Positions 16,195 through 22,992 of a DNA stretch of 22,992 nucleotides are shown here, in pieces; the stretch's first letter is position 1; every line of letters begins with the position of its first letter. The notes under the pieces were generated by a model, which saw only the letters and a program-made list of their open reading frames with translations, did no database searches and was not told where the DNA came from. The position numbers and the translations under genes were made by a program. Source of the stretch: an uncultured Gammaproteobacteria bacterium. GTDB lineage: Bacteria; Pseudomonadota; Gammaproteobacteria; GCA-001735895. Location: the NCBI GenBank assembly GCA_945787265.1, contig CALZHS010000003.1, positions 1-22,992 on the forward strand, given 5' to 3'.

Positions 16195-16953
16195 CTAACC
16201 GCGCCCGATGTAGGGCATTCTGGTCGCCATGATGGTCATGAACTGCACGTTGGTGTCGAGCGGCAGGGATGCCATCTGCAGCACCGCTTGCGCAACATGC
16301 TCGACATCCATGACGGGTTCAGCGGCGAGTTCACCATTGGCCTGGGGTACCCCTTTGGGCATGGATCGGGTCATCGGGGTCGCGGCATTACCGATATCGA
16401 TCTGGCCACAGGCGATATTATGCTCGCGGCAATCAAGCGAGATGGATTTTGTGAGCCCGGTGATGGCGTGCTTGGTTGACGTGTAAGGAGCCGAAAAAGG
16501 CCGTGGCGCGTGGGCCGAAATCGAGCCATTGTTGATAATCCTGCCACCCTGGGGAGATTGCGCTTTCATGATCCTAATCGCCTGCTGGGCACACAGGAAC
16601 GGGCCGGTCAAATTGACATCGACCGTCGACTGCCACTGCTCGTAGGACAGTTCCTCCATTGGAACTCCCGGGGTATAAGCGCCCGCGTTGTTGAACAGCA
16701 GATCGAGCCGGCCGAAGCTTTGCTCAAGCTGTGCGAACAGGTTTCTAACCTGCTCGGGCTTACCGACATCGGTCGGCACGCATAGCGTCCGGGTCGGGTC
16801 CGCAGCGGCGAGTTCGACAGTTTCCTGCAGGGGTTCGAGTCGCCTGCCGGCCAGCACCACCGAGTAACCTTGAGTCAACAAGGTACGACTAACCGCCCGG
16901 CCGATCCCGCTTCCGGCCCCGGTCACAACGGCAATACCTGCTTCTTTATCCAC
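16195..16953 (-). CDS. Short-chain dehydrogenase/reductase (SDR)
   Basis: This is a classical SDR of 252 residues from the preferred start. The cofactor loop TGAGSGIG is at 11-18, AGRRLE marks the region that sets NADP/NAD choice (two Arg suggest NADP), NNAG is at 88-91, and the catalytic Ser144, Tyr157 and Lys161 form the expected triad (13-residue Ser-Tyr spacing, YxxxK). I choose GTG 16953 because the first beta strand begins within ten residues and the start overlaps the aminotransferase stop by 8 bases, as in coupled operons. A longer frame starting at 17022 would add 23 unrelated residues inside the upstream gene. It is the last gene of the three-gene minus-strand operon. A 3-oxoacyl or 3-hydroxyacyl role is plausible but not shown. 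Confidence 0.85.
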   Translation of the reverse strand: MDKEAGIAVVTGAGSGIGRAVSRTLLTQGYSVVLAGRRLEPLQETVELAAADPTRTLCVPTDVGKPEQVRNLFAQLEQSFGRLDLLFNNAGAYTPGVPMEELSYEQWQSTVDVNLTGPFLCAQQAIRIMKAQSPQGGRIINNGSISAHAPRPFSAPYTSTKHAITGLTKSISLDCREHNIACGQIDIGNAATPMTRSMPKGVPQANGELAAEPVMDVEHVAQAVLQMASLPLDTNVQFMTIMATRMPYIGRG

Positions 16954-17857
16954 GCTCGCTGCCTCGATACTCGATCGGCGTACTATACCGGGGATCGTCA
17001 TGCAGGGCCCAGTAGGCCGCATTCAGTTTTGCCGTCAACGCGCCCGGCTTGCCGCCCCCGACCGGTTGATCCGCGATCCTTGTGACCGGCATGACGCCGC
17101 CCGCGGTGCTGGTGATGAACATCTCGTCAGCGGTTCGTGCCAGGTCCGCTGGCAGCGAATCCTCTAACACCTCCAGGTCTTCCCTCATCAGCAACTCGAG
17201 TATGGTCAGACGGGTCACCCCTTCGAGCACACCGCGTGCCGGCGTGATGACGGTATCACCTCGGCGCACGAATACGTTAAATCCCGGTCCTTCGACGAGG
17301 TTGCCCCCGGCGTCAACAAGCACCGCGCTATCGGCGTTATTGTCGTAGGCTTCGAACAGGGCCATGACCATATCGAGCCAGTGGTAATTCTTGATCCTGG
17401 GATCGACAGACTCTGGCGGGATACGCTGCCGATGGCTGATCAAAAGATTGAGCCCCTGCTCGCGCAGCGCGTCATCGGCGATCCAGATGAACGGAATGGC
17501 GAACGCCAGGAACCGGTTTTCGCAACTGCGTGGGTCGCGTGAGCCTGGCGCCGGTATACCGCGGGTACAGACAATCTCGACATAGGCATCCTGCAAACCG
17601 CTGCGGCTGACCAGCTCGAACATGATCGATCGAATCTGTTCGCGGCTGTAGGGCACCGACATGCGCAGCTTCGCCACGCTGGCATGAAAACGGTCCAGGT
17701 ACTCATCAATGCGAAAAAATTTGCCGCGCCAGGCGTGCGCGACATCATAGGTTGCATCTGAATGCAGGAATCCCCAGTCCAGCACCGGGATCCTGGCCTC
17801 GGCAACCGGTATGTAGCTGTCATCGATAAATGCAATACCCTGTGAAAAATCCGCCAT
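16946..17857 (-). CDS. Class IV aminotransferase (BCAT / D-amino acid transaminase-like)
   Basis: This 303-residue fold type IV PLP enzyme has the Schiff-base Lys at 156 (RIKNYHWLD) and the conserved glutamate at 189 in NLVEGPGFNVFV. The N-terminal DWGFLHSDATYDVAHAWRGK and LDRFHASVAKL match the family, as does ITSTAGGVMPVTRI near the end. I start at ATG 17857, 7 bases after the enoyl-CoA hydratase stop, with AGGGG upstream. The longer open frame to 18094 only reads through the hydratase gene. Class IV members include branched-chain aminotransferases, D-amino acid transaminases and aminodeoxychorismate lyase. The gene's place beside branched-chain dehydrogenase genes favours an amino acid transaminase, but the exact substrate is open. 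Confidence 0.87.
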   Translation of the reverse strand: MADFSQGIAFIDDSYIPVAEARIPVLDWGFLHSDATYDVAHAWRGKFFRIDEYLDRFHASVAKLRMSVPYSREQIRSIMFELVSRSGLQDAYVEIVCTRGIPAPGSRDPRSCENRFLAFAIPFIWIADDALREQGLNLLISHRQRIPPESVDPRIKNYHWLDMVMALFEAYDNNADSAVLVDAGGNLVEGPGFNVFVRRGDTVITPARGVLEGVTRLTILELLMREDLEVLEDSLPADLARTADEMFITSTAGGVMPVTRIADQPVGGGKPGALTAKLNAAYWALHDDPRYSTPIEYRGSERG

Positions 17858-17864
17858 CGCAATA

Positions 17865-18656
17865 TTACCCCTGTTCAAATTCCGCTTTACGCTTTTCGAC
17901 AAAAGCCTGGATTCCCTCGCGACCGTCGGCTGACGCGGCGCAGCGTGACACCAGTTGGCTCTCGAGTTCCATCTGGGTCTCCAGATCGTTATGCGCGCTT
18001 GCGAGCAGCAGTTTCTTGACGTAGGCGGTAGACAGGCGTGCGCTATTGGCGAGATCCTTTGCAAGCTGTTCGGTCTGCGCTGCCAGTTCGTCATCGGCCA
18101 CGACGCGCGTTACCAGCCCAATTGCAGCGGCTTCTGCTGCATCCAGGGTGCGGTTGGTGAACATCAGCTCCTGGGCCCGGCGTAATCCCACCAGGCGCGG
18201 CAGGAAATAACTCGAGCTGCCGTCCGGGCACAGCCCGGCCCGGGTATAGGCCATCGTAAAACTGGCGGATTCTGCAGCCAACACGATGTCGCCGATCAAG
18301 GCGAGGCTGAATCCGGCACCCGCGGCGACGCCGTTAACCGCGACGATCAGGGCCGCCTGCATACGTGACAACGTGGAAATCGCAGCGTGCAGGTCATCCG
18401 CCAACGATTTGACCGCCCCGCCGACCTCATCGCCGTGCGACTGCATTTCCTTGATATCACCCCCGGCGCAAAAAAACGGGCCACCGGCAGTCAGCACGAC
18501 TGCCTTGAGCCCGGGATCACTGCTGCACAAATGGGCTGCCCGGTTTAGCTCGCTGGCCATGAGACTATCGAGTCCGTTAGCAGCATCAGGGCGATTTAAC
18601 GTAATCCTTGCAATCGCATTCTGCTTCGCAAATATTATGTGTTCGAATTGATTCAT
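17865..18656 (-). CDS. Enoyl-CoA hydratase/isomerase (crotonase family, PaaG-like)
   Basis: This 263-residue crotonase-fold enzyme has its oxyanion hole formed by FFCAGGDIKEM (61-71) and NGVAAGAGFSLAL (108-120). The segment GLCPDGSSSYFLPRLVGLRR puts an Asp at 145, the acid position seen in PaaG/isomerase-like members, while the first hydratase Glu is not obvious (the segment reads AAGAGF). This makes a double-bond isomerase or ring-acyl-CoA hydratase as likely as a classical enoyl-CoA hydratase. It is the first gene of the minus-strand operon with the aminotransferase and SDR. The start, ATG 18656, is 93 bases from the divergent DUF1330 gene, so the two share a promoter region. Confidence 0.88.
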   Translation of the reverse strand: MNQFEHIIFAKQNAIARITLNRPDAANGLDSLMASELNRAAHLCSSDPGLKAVVLTAGGPFFCAGGDIKEMQSHGDEVGGAVKSLADDLHAAISTLSRMQAALIVAVNGVAAGAGFSLALIGDIVLAAESASFTMAYTRAGLCPDGSSSYFLPRLVGLRRAQELMFTNRTLDAAEAAAIGLVTRVVADDELAAQTEQLAKDLANSARLSTAYVKKLLLASAHNDLETQMELESQLVSRCAASADGREGIQAFVEKRKAEFEQG

Positions 18657-18663
18657 CTCGAAG

Positions 18664-18693
18664 TTGCTCAGATCTGGTTAAATGCAGTATAAC
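18664..18693 (+). promoter_or_regulatory. Possible sigma70-type promoter for the DUF1330 gene
   Basis: TTGCTC (18664-18669) and TATAAC (18688-18693) are separated by 18 bases, within the divergent spacer between the hydratase and DUF1330 genes. Both boxes match the consensus only partly, and the distance of 56 bases to the ATG is acceptable. Confidence 0.3.
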
Positions 18694-18749
18694 GATTCAC
18701 CGAACCCTGCAGAACTAAATTCAACCTGCCAACAGGACTGGAGTCAACC

Positions 18750-19040
18750 ATGAGCGCATACCTGATAGTCGATACGATGATCGAAAACGCGGACCAATAC
18801 GAAAACTACAAGCAGCTGGCGAAACCCATTGCTGAAAAATATGGCGGCGTTTACCGGGTGCGGGGCGGTGCGATGGAGGTGCGTGAAACCGATTTGTGGA
18901 CACCGACGCGCATGGTGATCATCGAGTTTCCGGATATGGATTCGGCGCGCGCATTTGTCGATTCGGAGGAATACGCCCCGGTTAAACCGCTGCGGCGCGA
19001 CAATGCCAGGTGCACGCTGGCGATTCTAGATGGCATCTAG
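18750..19040 (+). CDS. DUF1330 family protein
   Basis: This small 96-residue protein is of the dimeric ferredoxin-like (DUF1330) type. YLIVDTMIENADQYENYKQ, KYGGVYRVRGG and MVIIEFPDMDSARAFVDSEEY are the usual family blocks. Members form alpha-beta barrel dimers, and their reactions are mostly unknown. GGAG lies about 8 bases before the ATG. The gene stands alone on the plus strand, divergent from the hydratase operon and convergent with the stator-like operon, 25 bases from that operon's stop. No catalytic residue can be named. Confidence 0.85.
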   Translation: MSAYLIVDTMIENADQYENYKQLAKPIAEKYGGVYRVRGGAMEVRETDLWTPTRMVIIEFPDMDSARAFVDSEEYAPVKPLRRDNARCTLAILDGI

Positions 19041-19065
19041 CCCGGGCGCGATAGACCCGACAGGT

Positions 19066-19965
19066 TCAGGATTGCCGGGCGTGGAAATTAGCGATCGCCA
19101 GGTCAAAGGCATCCAGAGATTCGGATTCGCGTGTACTCACGTCCGGATCGCCGCTGCTGACGTCGTTGTGCTCCGATTTGTTCCACAGGATTTCCGAGGC
19201 CGAGTTAAAGGCATCGACAATTTCAACATAGATGTTGGTTGGCGAAAGCAGGGTATTCAGGAAACTCATGATGATCGACAACACGATGCCGAGTATCGAC
19301 GTGCTCAGCGCGAATGAAATCTTGATCAGGAAATTATCGATGACAATCTTACTGGCCTCGGCATTGGTAATATCCATCGCAGTAAGTTCAGGTAGAGCTC
19401 TCATAATTCCTAGAAAGGTACCGAATATTCCGCCGACGATGAAAATGCTCGGCAAGATGTTAAGTACGTCATTGGTTCGGCTTAACGAGAATATACCCAG
19501 CACCCGGTTGAATATCGGATTCGAGCCAAACACGCTGTTTGAAATCTCGTGAAAATCGGGCTGGTGGCCGGATTCCTTGCGCAGGTACCTGATGTGTTGC
19601 AAGAAATCGTCGATCAGGCGAATGATGCCATCCTGGATCAAAAATACGCGGTCACCAACCGTCATGATATGGTCCTCGTTACGACGCTTGTAGCGCGCAC
19701 GTAGCTCGAAGTTTTCAAAATAGGTTCGCGTCATTGCCCTTTTGACATGATAATAAAAAGAGCCCCGGGGTTCGGGTCTGGCCATGATGTCTTCATGCAC
19801 GCGCTTGCAGAACTCCTTAACGAAACGTCGCTGCCGGTGAATCGTTACCGTGATCAACATCCGCATGATTACGGCGAGAATAAAGGCGAATAACAACACC
19901 GGCATCAGGTAGTCGGTTGCGTATTGCACCACCAGGTTAATTAACTCGACAATAAATTCATTCAT
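19066..19965 (-). CDS. MotA/TolQ/ExbB-like proton-channel subunit of a stator-like pair
   Basis: This 299-residue inner-membrane protein has three predicted membrane segments: about 18-43 (LMPVLLFAFILAVIMRMLI), about 168-190 (ending in FGTFLGIMRAL) and about 214-240 (ISFALSTSILGIVLSIIMSF). A basic cytoplasmic domain of about 125 residues lies between the first two, and a 59-residue C-terminal tail follows. That is the layout of ExbB/TolQ rather than four-segment MotA. GTFLG at 182-186 and Thr222 in the last helix match the conserved Thr-bearing positions of the family's proton path. The start overlaps the upstream OmpA-type gene as TGATG, so it is translationally coupled. No flagellar, Tol-Pal or TonB genes are nearby. 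It most likely forms the pore around the single-helix anchor of its partner. ZorA-like identity was considered, but Zorya effectors are absent. Confidence 0.8.
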   Translation of the reverse strand: MNEFIVELINLVVQYATDYLMPVLLFAFILAVIMRMLITVTIHRQRRFVKEFCKRVHEDIMARPEPRGSFYYHVKRAMTRTYFENFELRARYKRRNEDHIMTVGDRVFLIQDGIIRLIDDFLQHIRYLRKESGHQPDFHEISNSVFGSNPIFNRVLGIFSLSRTNDVLNILPSIFIVGGIFGTFLGIMRALPELTAMDITNAEASKIVIDNFLIKISFALSTSILGIVLSIIMSFLNTLLSPTNIYVEIVDAFNSASEILWNKSEHNDVSSGDPDVSTRESESLDAFDLAIANFHARQS

Positions 19966-22268
19966 CAGGTATTCCTTTTTTCGGTTAGCCCAAACTTGAT
20001 AATGACGCGCTGTGATTCCAGGCAGTTATAGAGCCTGCAAAATTCTGCTCGTGACAGTTGGCCGGTATCGTTTGGGTCTACCTGCTCGGTGAAGAAACTT
20101 CTACCGGTTACCTTGATTAACGGCAACATGGCGTCCTGGTGTTTGAACTTGATCTTTTGGGTATCGAAAACAAACTCGAAGATCGAGCGTGCACGCGCAT
20201 AGCTCAAATCCAGGTTGTAGTTAACCGCTTTGCGGTTCGTCAATGACAGTGAATTGGGATTGACCGGCTTGCCAGCATAGGTCGGGGAGGCAAATCCAAT
20301 AATCTCTATTGACGAAATATCGGCGGTTGCCGATTCACGGTCAAACAGGCTACTGGCGTAAACCGGAATAGCCCGGCGAATGGTGGTGCGCATGCCCGGC
20401 TTGAGCTTGTAACTGTCGGTATCGAAATAATCATTGCCAAAATCCAGGATCACATCACCGGTGCTCTTATCAACCTCGGCGATGATACCCGCCTTGGCAA
20501 AATCATCTTTAATGCGTTGCGCAACGTCCTGTCGATTCCTGGCCAGTTCGAGCGCCTTTTGTAGCTCCTTGGAGGTTTCAGTCAGGTCGGATTCGGCCTT
20601 GCTCAGGTTTTGTGCAGTATCCTCGAGGTTTGCCTTGGCACTACCCAGGTCCTCCTGCAAACGGGCCACTTCAGCCTGATTTGCTTCGTAGGCATCCTGC
20701 AAACCCTTGAACTTGTCCTCGAGTTCCTCGACCTGTCCCTGGTGTTCTTCTTCAAGACCTGCTATCTGTGCCCTGCCCTTCTCGATATTGTCTTCCAGCG
20801 ATTCAAGTTCACCGCGTTTCTTATCATAATCGCCCTGCAGGCTTTTATATTTTTCTTCCAGGTCGGCCAATTCCGCGGCACTCGCGTTTTTCAACGCGGC
20901 TTTCTCGGCAGCCTGCCGGTTTAACTGATCTTCAAGTGCCGCTAGTTCATCCTGGCTTTGACCCTGTTTTTGCGCCAACTCCTGGATCTTGCCTTCGAGG
21001 CTCCTGGTTTGTTCAGCCAGGGATTTTTCCAGGGCAGCTTTTTCGTTCGCTTCCCTGGCCAGGGTTTGCGCCAGCGCCGCAAGCTGCAGTTCGCTCTCGT
21101 TGCGCTGGGCTGCCAATTCCGAGATCTTGCCTTCGAGGTAATCGGTTTGCGTAATCAGGGTTGCTTCCAGCGCCTGTTTTTCGGCAGCACGCTGTTGCAG
21201 CTGCTGTTCAAGCGTGGCCAGCTTGGTCTGATTCTTACCATACTCACTGGCCAACTGCTTTAGCTGGTCTTGAAGACCCTCGGTCTGCCTGGCATAGGCG
21301 ACTTCAAGCGCGGCCTTTTCCTGTGTCTCCTGCACGATTTGCCCCTCAAGTGAGGCCAGGTTATTCAGGCTCTGATCAAATTCTGATTTCAGCGAGGCGA
21401 ACTTTTGCTCCAGTGCCTCGGTTTGCTGCGCGTGCAGTTTTTCCAGGCGCTGCTTCGCTTCCGCTTCTGCAATCAGGGTTTCTTCGAGGGTAGCGACCTG
21501 GCTTTTACCCTGCTCGTGCTGCGCTCTCAGCTCGTCATATTCGGCAGCGAGTTTTTGGGCTTCCAGGGCATGCGCCTTTTGCAGTGCTTCGCGTTCCTGT
21601 GCCTCGGTACGGATGAATTCCTCCAGCGAGGCGACACGGGTCTGATCGTCCTCGAACCTGGAGCGCAGGGTTTCAATTTTCTGTTCCTGCTGTCGGGTTT
21701 TGGCGGCGTACTGTTTTTGCAACTGGGCCAGTTCCGCTTCTTCCTGCTGTAACTGCTGCTGTAGTGATTCGAGGTCTGCGCTGCGTTCGAAAATGGTTTG
21801 CTGCAGTCGCTGGTTCTGTTGCTTTTGCGATGAAAGTTGGCGCGATGCTTCAGCCTTGGCTACCGCGTTGGCGTTCATCATCGAAACTATCATTTGCTGG
21901 TATTGATTAAGCTCGGCTTCGCGCTGTTCCTCCTCTCTCGATTGCTGCGCCAGCTTTTTTTTCTTGGCCGACGCCTCGTCTTCGAGCAACGCAATCTGGT
22001 CGATGATTTCCTGGTATATTTTTTGTTCCTGCTGGCTGGCTTGCTCGGCCAGGTACTCATCCTTGACCGTTTCATACAATTCAAGTTCCTGTTTGACTTC
22101 CTTGATCCTGGCGTGGGAAGTGACCGAGATCAGGCCGGTGCGCAGGCTCGATACCATGTACATGACGAGAAAGATAAATGCGAGCACCATAAACAGGTCG
22201 CTGTAAGAGGCCCACTGGGTACCGCTCGCGTGTTTATTTGCACGAATTTCGTTGTAGTCGAAGCTCAC
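19965..22268 (-). CDS. MotB/ExbD-like anchor with giant 46-residue-repeat coiled coil and C-terminal OmpA-like domain
   Basis: This 767-residue protein is the partner of the downstream channel subunit. The single N-terminal membrane helix at about 21-44 (SYSDLFMVLAFIFLVMYMVS) carries Asp24, placed like the proton-accepting Asp of MotB, ExbD, TolR and ZorB. Residues about 52-588 are Glu/Gln/Lys/Leu-rich coiled coil. Within it, nine consecutive 46-residue units run from 165 to 578 without an indel. The first proline in the protein is at 624. An OmpA-like peptidoglycan-binding domain fills about 600-760 (IEIIGFAS, then NLDLSYARARSIFEF). The start is GTG 22268 with AAGGACAG upstream. The stop overlaps the channel gene start, and the B-type gene comes first, the reverse of motAB. 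Known family logic predicts an ion-driven machine coupling the inner membrane to the cell wall; its output is unknown. A structural cell-envelope spacer is the main alternative. Confidence 0.82.
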   Translation of the reverse strand: MSFDYNEIRANKHASGTQWASYSDLFMVLAFIFLVMYMVSSLRTGLISVTSHARIKEVKQELELYETVKDEYLAEQASQQEQKIYQEIIDQIALLEDEASAKKKKLAQQSREEEQREAELNQYQQMIVSMMNANAVAKAEASRQLSSQKQQNQRLQQTIFERSADLESLQQQLQQEEAELAQLQKQYAAKTRQQEQKIETLRSRFEDDQTRVASLEEFIRTEAQEREALQKAHALEAQKLAAEYDELRAQHEQGKSQVATLEETLIAEAEAKQRLEKLHAQQTEALEQKFASLKSEFDQSLNNLASLEGQIVQETQEKAALEVAYARQTEGLQDQLKQLASEYGKNQTKLATLEQQLQQRAAEKQALEATLITQTDYLEGKISELAAQRNESELQLAALAQTLAREANEKAALEKSLAEQTRSLEGKIQELAQKQGQSQDELAALEDQLNRQAAEKAALKNASAAELADLEEKYKSLQGDYDKKRGELESLEDNIEKGRAQIAGLEEEHQGQVEELEDKFKGLQDAYEANQAEVARLQEDLGSAKANLEDTAQNLSKAESDLTETSKELQKALELARNRQDVAQRIKDDFAKAGIIAEVDKSTGDVILDFGNDYFDTDSYKLKPGMRTTIRRAIPVYASSLFDRESATADISSIEIIGFASPTYAGKPVNPNSLSLTNRKAVNYNLDLSYARARSIFEFVFDTQKIKFKHQDAMLPLIKVTGRSFFTEQVDPNDTGQLSRAEFCRLYNCLESQRVIIKFGLTEKRNT
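20535..21776 (-). repeat. Nine tandem 138-base units (46 codons each) inside the coiled-coil gene
   Basis: The units begin at residues 165 (DLESL), 211 (RVASL), 257 (QVATL), 303 (NLASL), 349 (KLATL), 395 (QLAAL), 441 (ELAAL), 487 (ELESL) and 533 (EVARL). The pattern is x-L-A-x-L-E-x-x-L, then EKxALE at about 15-20, QT at 26-27, LEGKIxEL at about 30-37. Units 211-486 are the best conserved; 165, 487 and 533 are more diverged. All are exactly 46 residues by hand count. Confidence 0.85.
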
Positions 22269-22420
22269 AACCTGTCCTTGATACTGTTACAGTACGTATG
22301 GACAATTAAGACTAGCATGGAAGCACCCCATTTGTTAATTGAACTGCGTACCAGTTTTTCGATAAAAGTTGCTGAATTTACTGAAATAACGGGATTTGAG
22401 AAGAGCCTGCGGAGGGCAAA
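22269..22420. promoter_or_regulatory. Divergent promoter region between the stator-like operon and the Na/Pi transporter gene
   Basis: These 152 bases separate divergent starts at 22268 (minus) and 22421 (plus) and must carry both promoters. The only structure I can defend is the palindrome TACTGT-T-ACAGTA at 22282-22294, just upstream of the ribosome site of the coiled-coil gene. I could not assign -35/-10 boxes with confidence. Confidence 0.5.
22282..22294. promoter_or_regulatory. Perfect 13-base palindrome TACTGT-T-ACAGTA, possible operator
   Basis: Two 6-base arms flank one central base. It lies 14 bases before the GTG start of the coiled-coil gene on the minus strand, where a bound repressor could block transcription or initiation. 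The regulator is unknown. Confidence 0.4.
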
Positions 22421-22992
22421 TTGCTATCCTTGATACAGGCCATCGGCGGTATCGGCGTTTTTCTGCTCGGCATGGTCGTCATGACCGAGGGTCTGAAAGC
22501 ACTCACCGGGGCGCGTATCAGCCAGTGGCTGGCGGACGCCACCCATAGCCCCTGGAGCGGTGCTACCACCGGGGCTGTCAGTACCGCTATCCTGCAATCC
22601 TCGAGCGCGACTACGGTCGCCGCGGTCGGCTTCGTCGGCGCCGGGTTACTCAGCTTTTCGCAATCACTCGGGATTATCATCGGCGCCAATATCGGTACCA
22701 CGATCACCGGCTGGATGGTCGCGTTACTCGGATTCAAGCTGCAACTGGGAAGCCTGTTGCTGCCGCTTATTTTTGTCGGTGTGATGATGCGCATTTTTGC
22801 GTCCCGCAGAATCGCGCAAATTGGCTTCTCGCTGGCCGGATTTGGTTTGATATTCATCGGCATCGACCTGCTGCAACAGGCGGCGACGCAGTACACGGAT
22901 TTCGTCAACCTGGACCTGATGCCGGCGGACAACCTGGCGGGTCGCCTAAAGCTGTTACTGCTAGGCATTATCATTACAATTCTTACCCAGTC
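22421..22992 (+). CDS. Na/Pi cotransporter-like membrane protein (NptA/YjbB family), 3' end outside window
   Basis: The frame is open to the window end, 190 codons plus 2 bases. Hydrophobic segments begin at once (LLSLIQAIGGIGVFLLGMVV), followed by MTEGLKALTG and the family hallmark AVSTAILQSSSATTVAAVGF, in which QSSSATT is the repeated sodium/phosphate-binding motif. IIIGANIGTTITGW is the next conserved block. The start is TTG 22421, with GGAGGG (22411-22416) 4 bases upstream. No ATG or GTG gives the full first helix: the first in-frame ATG, at 22469, would cut it. Family members export or import phosphate with sodium and often carry a C-terminal PhoU-like domain, which would be outside the window. 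It diverges from the stator-like operon. Confidence 0.88.
   Translation, partial: MLSLIQAIGGIGVFLLGMVVMTEGLKALTGARISQWLADATHSPWSGATTGAVSTAILQSSSATTVAAVGFVGAGLLSFSQSLGIIIGANIGTTITGWMVALLGFKLQLGSLLLPLIFVGVMMRIFASRRIAQIGFSLAGFGLIFIGIDLLQQAATQYTDFVNLDLMPADNLAGRLKLLLLGIIITILTQ

Noticed and set aside
17858..18094. N-terminal extension of the class IV aminotransferase to 18094
   Set aside because: The added residues merely read through the enoyl-CoA hydratase gene in another frame. ATG 17857 starts at the conserved N terminus with a ribosome site.
19066..22268. A Zorya anti-phage defence system (ZorAB)
   Set aside because: The membrane pair resembles ZorAB in principle, but the long coil is on the B subunit rather than on the A subunit tail. 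The flanking genes are DUF1330 and a Na/Pi transporter, with no ZorC, ZorD or ZorE-like gene in the window.
22282..22294. A LexA (SOS) box before the coiled-coil gene
   Set aside because: The half-sites TACTGT and ACAGTA fit, but LexA boxes have 8 bases between CTGT and ACAG, while here there is one.

Overview
The window reads as a chromosomal segment of a proteobacterium, most likely a free-living, probably aquatic gammaproteobacterium. The evidence is moderate GC with dense operons, organic-acid and branched-chain acyl-CoA catabolism, a LivFGHMK-type transporter paired with acyl-CoA ligases, and short intergenic palindromic repeats. I cannot name a genus. I saw no rRNA, tRNA, CRISPR array or intact insertion sequence.

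Layout. (1) 1-2387, plus strand: the 3' part of a fused isobutyryl-CoA mutase (IcmF type), then a repeat-rich spacer, then a 3-hydroxybutyryl-CoA dehydrogenase. (2) 2513-9498, plus strand: a long-chain-type acyl-CoA synthetase and a complete branched-chain amino acid/carboxylate ABC transporter set (LivG, LivH, LivM, periplasmic binding protein, LivF). The LivH permease is broken by a small deletion. A terminator-like hairpin follows. (3) 9635-11982, plus strand: a PaaK-related ligase-like protein with an aberrant ATP loop, and a class III CoA-transferase/racemase. (4) 12127-15887, minus strand: E1-alpha, E1-beta and E2 of a 2-oxoacid (branched-chain type) dehydrogenase, with a universal stress protein upstream. 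(5) 16195-18656, minus strand: enoyl-CoA hydratase, class IV aminotransferase and an SDR in a tight operon. (6) 18750-19040, plus strand: a DUF1330 protein. (7) 19066-22268, minus strand: a two-gene ion-driven, stator-like operon. Its upstream gene encodes an N-terminally anchored protein with a giant coiled coil made of exact 46-residue repeats and an OmpA-like peptidoglycan-binding domain. It is translationally coupled to a MotA/TolQ/ExbB-like channel protein. (8) 22421 to the end, plus strand: the start of a Na/Pi cotransporter-like gene that uses a TTG start.

How the genes fit together. Regions 1-5 form a catabolic neighbourhood. Carboxylic acids or amino acids would be imported by the ABC system and activated to CoA thioesters by the ligase(s) or CoA-transferase. 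Branched-chain keto acids from transamination would be decarboxylated by the dehydrogenase complex. The CoA esters would then be rearranged (mutase), hydrated (enoyl-CoA hydratase) and oxidised (3-hydroxyacyl-CoA dehydrogenase, SDR). This is inferred from family membership; the actual substrates cannot be read from the sequence. No E3 (lipoamide dehydrogenase) lies in the window.

The part most likely to be an undescribed system is region 7. It resembles MotAB, ExbBD, TolQR and ZorAB stator pairs, but its B subunit carries about 535 proline-free coiled-coil residues with nine indel-free 46-residue units between the membrane anchor and the OmpA domain. No flagellar, Tol-Pal or Zorya effector genes are beside it.
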